In this document: in pieces, positions 45,671 through 49,409 of the stretch | How the letters are laid out: each line of letters starts with the position of its first letter | Numbering within the stretch: position 1 is the stretch's first letter | Notes under the pieces: generated by a model | What the model was told of the DNA's origin: nothing | Databases searched by the model: none | The model's input: the letters and a program-made list of their open reading frames with translations, nothing else | Assembly (NCBI GenBank): GCA_905480545.1 | Contig: CAJQQR010000153.1 | Coordinates: 1 to 49,409 of the forward strand | Source: an uncultured Pirellulaceae bacterium | GTDB lineage: Bacteria; Planctomycetota; Planctomycetia; Pirellulales; Pirellulaceae | DNA: 49,409 nt | Reading direction: 5' to 3' | Position numbers and translations under genes: made by a program

Positions 45671-47477
45671 AGGCCAATGGCTTACGCTTTTCAAACAAGA
45701 TCCACGACGCGGTCAGTTGGTTGCTGCCTGCTCGTTACGGGCAAGACAAAATGGTATCAAAATCGGAATGCCATTGAGTGAGGCTAAATCGTTGGCAGAA
45801 AAATCTGTGCAGCAACCTCCTCACTCTCCGCAAACAACATCTGCCACCCAACTACAACACACCAACCCACCCGTTTTCTTACCGCACGACCCAGAAGCAG
45901 ACTTAGACATACTTGAGCAGATGGCCGATGACTGTGCGATTTTCAGTCCAATCGTTGGGCTTGAACAGGTCGAACAGCCCAGTTGCATTTACCTCGATAT
46001 CACGGGCCTTGATAAACTATTTGGATCAAAAACCGAATCAGGCAAATACATGCATGGTGAAGAAAATATCGCCGAGCAAATTTCACGACATTTTTCCCAA
46101 AGAAATTATTGGCCATGTATCTCAATCGCCAGCTCTATCGGGTTAAGCTGGGCACTCCGTAACACCGTTCTCAAGCTAAAGACAAGGACCGATTCATCCG
46201 TCCAGCAACAAACAACGGGGGCGAAAGCTCCGGGATACCACGCTGCCATTTTCCCGCAAACCAATGACTGGATGGAAACCCAATCCCATCCAGATTTTGT
46301 TTCGCTACCCGTAACTTGCTTACGCATTTCAAACGCAACGATTTCAACTTTACACCAACTAGGGGTCTCAACGATCGGTCAATTAATCCAGTTACCGCGA
46401 TCTGGTTTAGTGACAAGACTGGGCGAAGAACTGGTACAGCGTCTCGATCAAGCCGCCGGACGAATCGAAGAAGTCATCATCGCACGGCACAAACCGCCAG
46501 AATTTCAAAGTGAATTGTCGCTGGATCATCCGACCAGTCACCATGAAACCATTGACACCATCGTCTGGCGTGAAATTGAAAACATCTGTGTGCATTTAAA
46601 ACTGAAGCAGGAAGGTGCGTTGCAAGTTTCCTGCCGGTTGCTCTGCGATTCGCAATTTCTTCGTCAAGCATTTGACAACGAAGGGAAGCTTGTTGACAAA
46701 ATCGAAAAGAAACAATTCGTCTGCATTCGCATTGGACTTTTTCAACCGACAGTTGTTCCAGAACATTTAATGGAACTGATCCGGATGCAGTTAGAAAACT
46801 TGAAATTGCCCGGTGCCGTTTACGAAGTCAAAGTCTCAGTACCGCTCAGCTCCCGCTTGGTCGAGAAACAAAAATATCTTTTTGATGAGAACCCAAGAGA
46901 CAATCCGATCGCACTGTCACAATTTGTAAATCGACTTAGCATTCGCCTAGGTGAAGAAAATGTGCTTGGATTCACAAGCCACTCAGGAGCCCAGCCTGAG
47001 TTCTCATTTCAGTATCATCGACTCGCCAGTTGCCTCAAACGGAAACGACCACTTTTTGAAAGCTCAAATTCGACAGACAAAAAAGCAAAGCGAAAAAACA
47101 ATCGTGTTGCAATCAAGAGCCCCTTTCGCCGCAACGGCGAGTTAACCAATGACGCGAGCGCTGGCCAAACCGAATACCAGAAACAAGGAAAATACAGTTA
47201 CCAACCTCGACCACTTGATCGTCCACTTCGGCTGTTGGCCGCCCCACTACAGCTGAATGTCATTGCAGTTTCAGAGGGATCGCCTGCCTGTTTTCATTGG
47301 CAAGATCAAAAGCATGTCATTGTAAGCAGTTGGGGGCCGGAACGAATTCAGACCGGCTGGTGGCGTGGCCCAATGGCAGAAAGAGATTATTGGCGAGTTG
47401 AAACGGAATCGGGTAATCGATTCTGGCTTTTTCGGGAATTGCGAAAGAACAGTTGGTTTTTGCATGGAATGTTCTGA
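45567..47477 (+). CDS. imuB: ImuB-like Y-family polymerase homologue
   Basis: The start at 45567 (MAIQKRRTKSQKRILCLWFP) is chosen for closeness to the conserved NW; the frame begins at 45519. The protein is 636 residues. The N-terminus RILCLWFPNWPIQRLIVEKP replaces the metal-binding acid of active Y-polymerases, as in ImuB. Later segments are CAIFSPIVGLEQVEQPSCIY, then LDITGLDKLFG, and the helix-hairpin region LHQLGVSTIGQLIQLPRSGL. The C-terminal domain ends ERDYWRVETESGNRFWLFRE. ImuB bridges the beta clamp, ImuA and DnaE2. No dnaE2 is in the window; the gene after it is convergent. Confidence 0.88.
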   Translation: MAIQKRRTKSQKRILCLWFPNWPIQRLIVEKPELKGQWLTLFKQDPRRGQLVAACSLRARQNGIKIGMPLSEAKSLAEKSVQQPPHSPQTTSATQLQHTNPPVFLPHDPEADLDILEQMADDCAIFSPIVGLEQVEQPSCIYLDITGLDKLFGSKTESGKYMHGEENIAEQISRHFSQRNYWPCISIASSIGLSWALRNTVLKLKTRTDSSVQQQTTGAKAPGYHAAIFPQTNDWMETQSHPDFVSLPVTCLRISNATISTLHQLGVSTIGQLIQLPRSGLVTRLGEELVQRLDQAAGRIEEVIIARHKPPEFQSELSLDHPTSHHETIDTIVWREIENICVHLKLKQEGALQVSCRLLCDSQFLRQAFDNEGKLVDKIEKKQFVCIRIGLFQPTVVPEHLMELIRMQLENLKLPGAVYEVKVSVPLSSRLVEKQKYLFDENPRDNPIALSQFVNRLSIRLGEENVLGFTSHSGAQPEFSFQYHRLASCLKRKRPLFESSNSTDKKAKRKNNRVAIKSPFRRNGELTNDASAGQTEYQKQGKYSYQPRPLDRPLRLLAAPLQLNVIAVSEGSPACFHWQDQKHVIVSSWGPERIQTGWWRGPMAERDYWRVETESGNRFWLFRELRKNSWFLHGMF

Positions 47478-47644
47478 AAGCTCTTTGCCAACCTGTTACT
47501 AAGATAAAAGGCAACCGACACGCTCCATGTGCCGCCCGCTCTTCACTAACCCAACGACGGCATAGGACGTCTTCCTGTTAACGTGAGCGGTCGATACGCT
47601 CCGATGAATTCAGGACTACAATCAGGAACGCAGGCAATTCATGT

Positions 47645-49219
47645 CTAACGAAGAAGTGCAAGTTTCCTTCGCTTTTTTCGCAGCATTTCCGAAAGCGATT
47701 TGCCGTCACCACTTTGCTCTTGGTAACTCGCTTTTGAAACCTTTGGCGGATTGAGCTGCATTTGCCCTGTTATCCGGGCATTGTCTTGTTGTGATCTTCC
47801 AGAGGTTACCGGCAGCAAACCATTTGCCTTGATTGGCCGTGGCGGTCGTGTCATTTGTGGACTCGATCCATCCCCCTTGTAACTGTCGCTTTGATGTTCA
47901 TTGGATGGAGTGTCGTGCGAGCTCGTTTCAGCCACACCCAGTAATCCTTGGCGAGACTTCATTTTGATCCACTCCATCTGAAGCAAAATTGCCGAGTGAA
48001 TCAGTTCAGATCGCGTTTCAAAAACTGAAGATTTGACTTCTAAAACCTCGTCGATTTTTATCGGCCCAACTTGTCGTCGTGCTTCCAAACGCGTTTCGCT
48101 CTTGCGGAGACTTTCCAGTTTCTTCTGTTTCAATTGAATCAACGCCGAGTACTTTTGAATCGCGTAAAAGGACTCTGTCACCTCAGATTTCACCAGTGCG
48201 ATTTGACTTTCATTCAAAATCGCAATTTGCATTCGAAGCTTTTGTATCTCAGCAGAGTTATCTTTAAATAACCCACCAAAGAACCGACGTTGAATCGCAA
48301 TTGCGGAAATCGGACTGACTGACCGGATCGAACTTCGCATCACTTCCAAAAGATCGTCGTTTCCACACTGGATGAACGACCTCAATGCTCTAATGTCCGT
48401 CCGATTTTGCATTGCCAGTTCGATTTCAGAATCAAGATCGTCCGGCAGTGACCAACCCTGGATTTGACAATCCGTCCAAATCGGATTGGGCGAATTTTGC
48501 AGCCCCAATAGCAATCGCAATTTCTGATTGAGATCGTCGAAATTAAAGACTAACTCCGAACGCTTGGCTTGCAAATCAAGTTTCCCTCTGACCAACAATT
48601 CAGGATCCAATTCGCGTACCAAACCTTCCAGTTGCAGTTCAGCCAAGACTTCTTGGAGCTTACCAATTTCTACAATCGATTCGCGGGAAACCTGCGTCTG
48701 CAAATAGACCTCTGTCAAACCGAGATAGGCGAGCAAGGCCTTTTCGGATGCGATATTCCGCTGGTAGCTGGCATTAGAATTGATTGCCGCATTGATAGAC
48801 GCCTGCACATCTGGATCCACATTGTTGCAATCGCACGGCGAACTCTGCGACTCTTCCTCGAGGATCTTAGCGAGCGGAGCATTTGCCGCCGCCAGAGACT
48901 CGCAATCGCGAAGCCTCAGTGGTTCAACTTTCCCAGCCGATTTTGGCAATTCGCCTTTTTCGAAATCAGGCAGAAAAGGAATCAAAATCTCTTGACGTGA
49001 TTCTGTCGCAATTTCAGGTAGTGAGTGCAATGGGCTGACAGTGGGAACCGAAGCGTCGTTCCAGCTTTGGGTCATCCGGCAACCCGAAAAACATAACGTC
49101 AAACCGAAAAGCCAAAGAATTATCTTTCCCTTTGGATGCCAACCCAATGTGCAGCATCGAACCTGACCGACGTGCTCGGTTTGGCTACTCGATTCTTTAA
49201 GAGGAATTGACTGCATCAA
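47645..49219 (-). CDS. TolC-like outer-membrane factor lipoprotein
   Basis: A 524-residue protein with signal and lipobox GLTLCFSGC near residue 47 and a long polar lead before it. The OEP domain shows the long helices SYQRNIASEKALLAYLGLTE and QIALVKSEVTESFYAIQKYS. Length is near the family's usual size, unlike the 893-residue channel of locus A. The C-terminal 90 residues are polar and probably disordered. No adaptor is adjacent, so it could serve export locus B about 10 kb away; this is inference. Confidence 0.82.
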   Translation of the reverse strand: MMQSIPLKESSSQTEHVGQVRCCTLGWHPKGKIILWLFGLTLCFSGCRMTQSWNDASVPTVSPLHSLPEIATESRQEILIPFLPDFEKGELPKSAGKVEPLRLRDCESLAAANAPLAKILEEESQSSPCDCNNVDPDVQASINAAINSNASYQRNIASEKALLAYLGLTEVYLQTQVSRESIVEIGKLQEVLAELQLEGLVRELDPELLVRGKLDLQAKRSELVFNFDDLNQKLRLLLGLQNSPNPIWTDCQIQGWSLPDDLDSEIELAMQNRTDIRALRSFIQCGNDDLLEVMRSSIRSVSPISAIAIQRRFFGGLFKDNSAEIQKLRMQIAILNESQIALVKSEVTESFYAIQKYSALIQLKQKKLESLRKSETRLEARRQVGPIKIDEVLEVKSSVFETRSELIHSAILLQMEWIKMKSRQGLLGVAETSSHDTPSNEHQSDSYKGDGSSPQMTRPPRPIKANGLLPVTSGRSQQDNARITGQMQLNPPKVSKASYQEQSGDGKSLSEMLRKKRRKLALLR

Positions 49220-49409
49220 CTGCTAGTGAGTGGCGATAACGGAAAAATCCGTACGCATCCAGAGAAATGCGCACGTCGACCTCTTCATAATCGACAATTT
49301 ACAGATGGTGCCTTTAAATGGATTAGTCGCGACACATTGATTGTCGGGATTAAGTCGACTTTTTTGACATTTTGTACCGAATGGGCACGCAATGCCTCAG
49401 AATGATACA
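49220..49409. other. Upstream region of the TolC-like gene, window edge
   Basis: About 190 bases without a supported gene. It must hold the promoter of the minus-strand TolC-like gene. Confidence 0.3.

Overview
The window looks like a chromosomal segment of a planctomycete, probably near the Pirellulales. This is inferred from the protein families: a MoxR/DUF58 pair, a CRTAC1-type FG-GAP/ASPIC protein, a Ser/Thr kinase fused to a membrane domain, a sulfatase, DUF2617, a LolA-like lipoprotein and M50/HlyD export clusters. Base composition is moderate, with many AT-rich gaps. No rRNA, tRNA, CRISPR array or prophage was seen. The one transposon-like gene, an IS200-type protein at 17912-18370, has lost its catalytic tyrosine.

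Layout. 1-687: 3' part of a MoxR ATPase, then a DUF58 protein (800-2116) and an OleA-type thiolase (2332-3483). 3623-6151: a long lipoprotein with FG-GAP and ASPIC/UnbV domains whose frame is broken by one in-frame TGA at 5501. A bacterial SECIS-like hairpin follows it, so this is a strong selenoprotein candidate. 6421-9683: a glycine-zipper lipoprotein, a kinase and DUF2617. 9727-17848: export locus A, with GAF-HlyD, HlyD and M50-HlyD on the minus strand and a divergent TolC-like protein. 17912-24021: the damaged transposase, an M14 carboxypeptidase, a molybdenum-carrier-like protein, a sulfatase with an altered active-site motif and a small basic membrane protein. 24338-31919: a Ski2-like helicase, oligoendopeptidase F, a conserved hypothetical, a LolA-like lipoprotein and EpmA. 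32284-37059: export locus B, a second HlyD / adaptor-with-sensor-like-domain / M50-HlyD set. 37241-39933: a translationally coupled AAA+/TPR pair. 39948-43765: a BshB1-like deacetylase, a small lipoprotein, an FAD oxidoreductase that appears to start at ATT, a GNAT and an exported hypothetical. 43990-47477: a cluster of short tandem repeats leading into imuA-imuB. 47645-49219: a second TolC-like protein.

How the genes may work together. The most coherent theme is the duplicated export system. Each copy joins a membrane M50 metalloprotease (PqqD-like N-terminal domain, HlyD-like C-terminal domain) to a plain periplasmic adaptor and to an adaptor carrying an N-terminal cytosolic sensor-like domain. 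TolC-like channels lie next to locus A and about 10 kb from locus B. No ABC, RND or MFS pump is present in either locus. The main candidates for undescribed biology are this pump-less M50 export system and the CRTAC1-type selenoprotein. Secondary points are the sulfatase with Cys-Ala-Ile-Leu-Arg in place of Cys-X-Pro-Ser-Arg, two genes whose conserved N-termini lie upstream of any ATG/GTG/TTG, and the tandem-repeat cluster at imuA.
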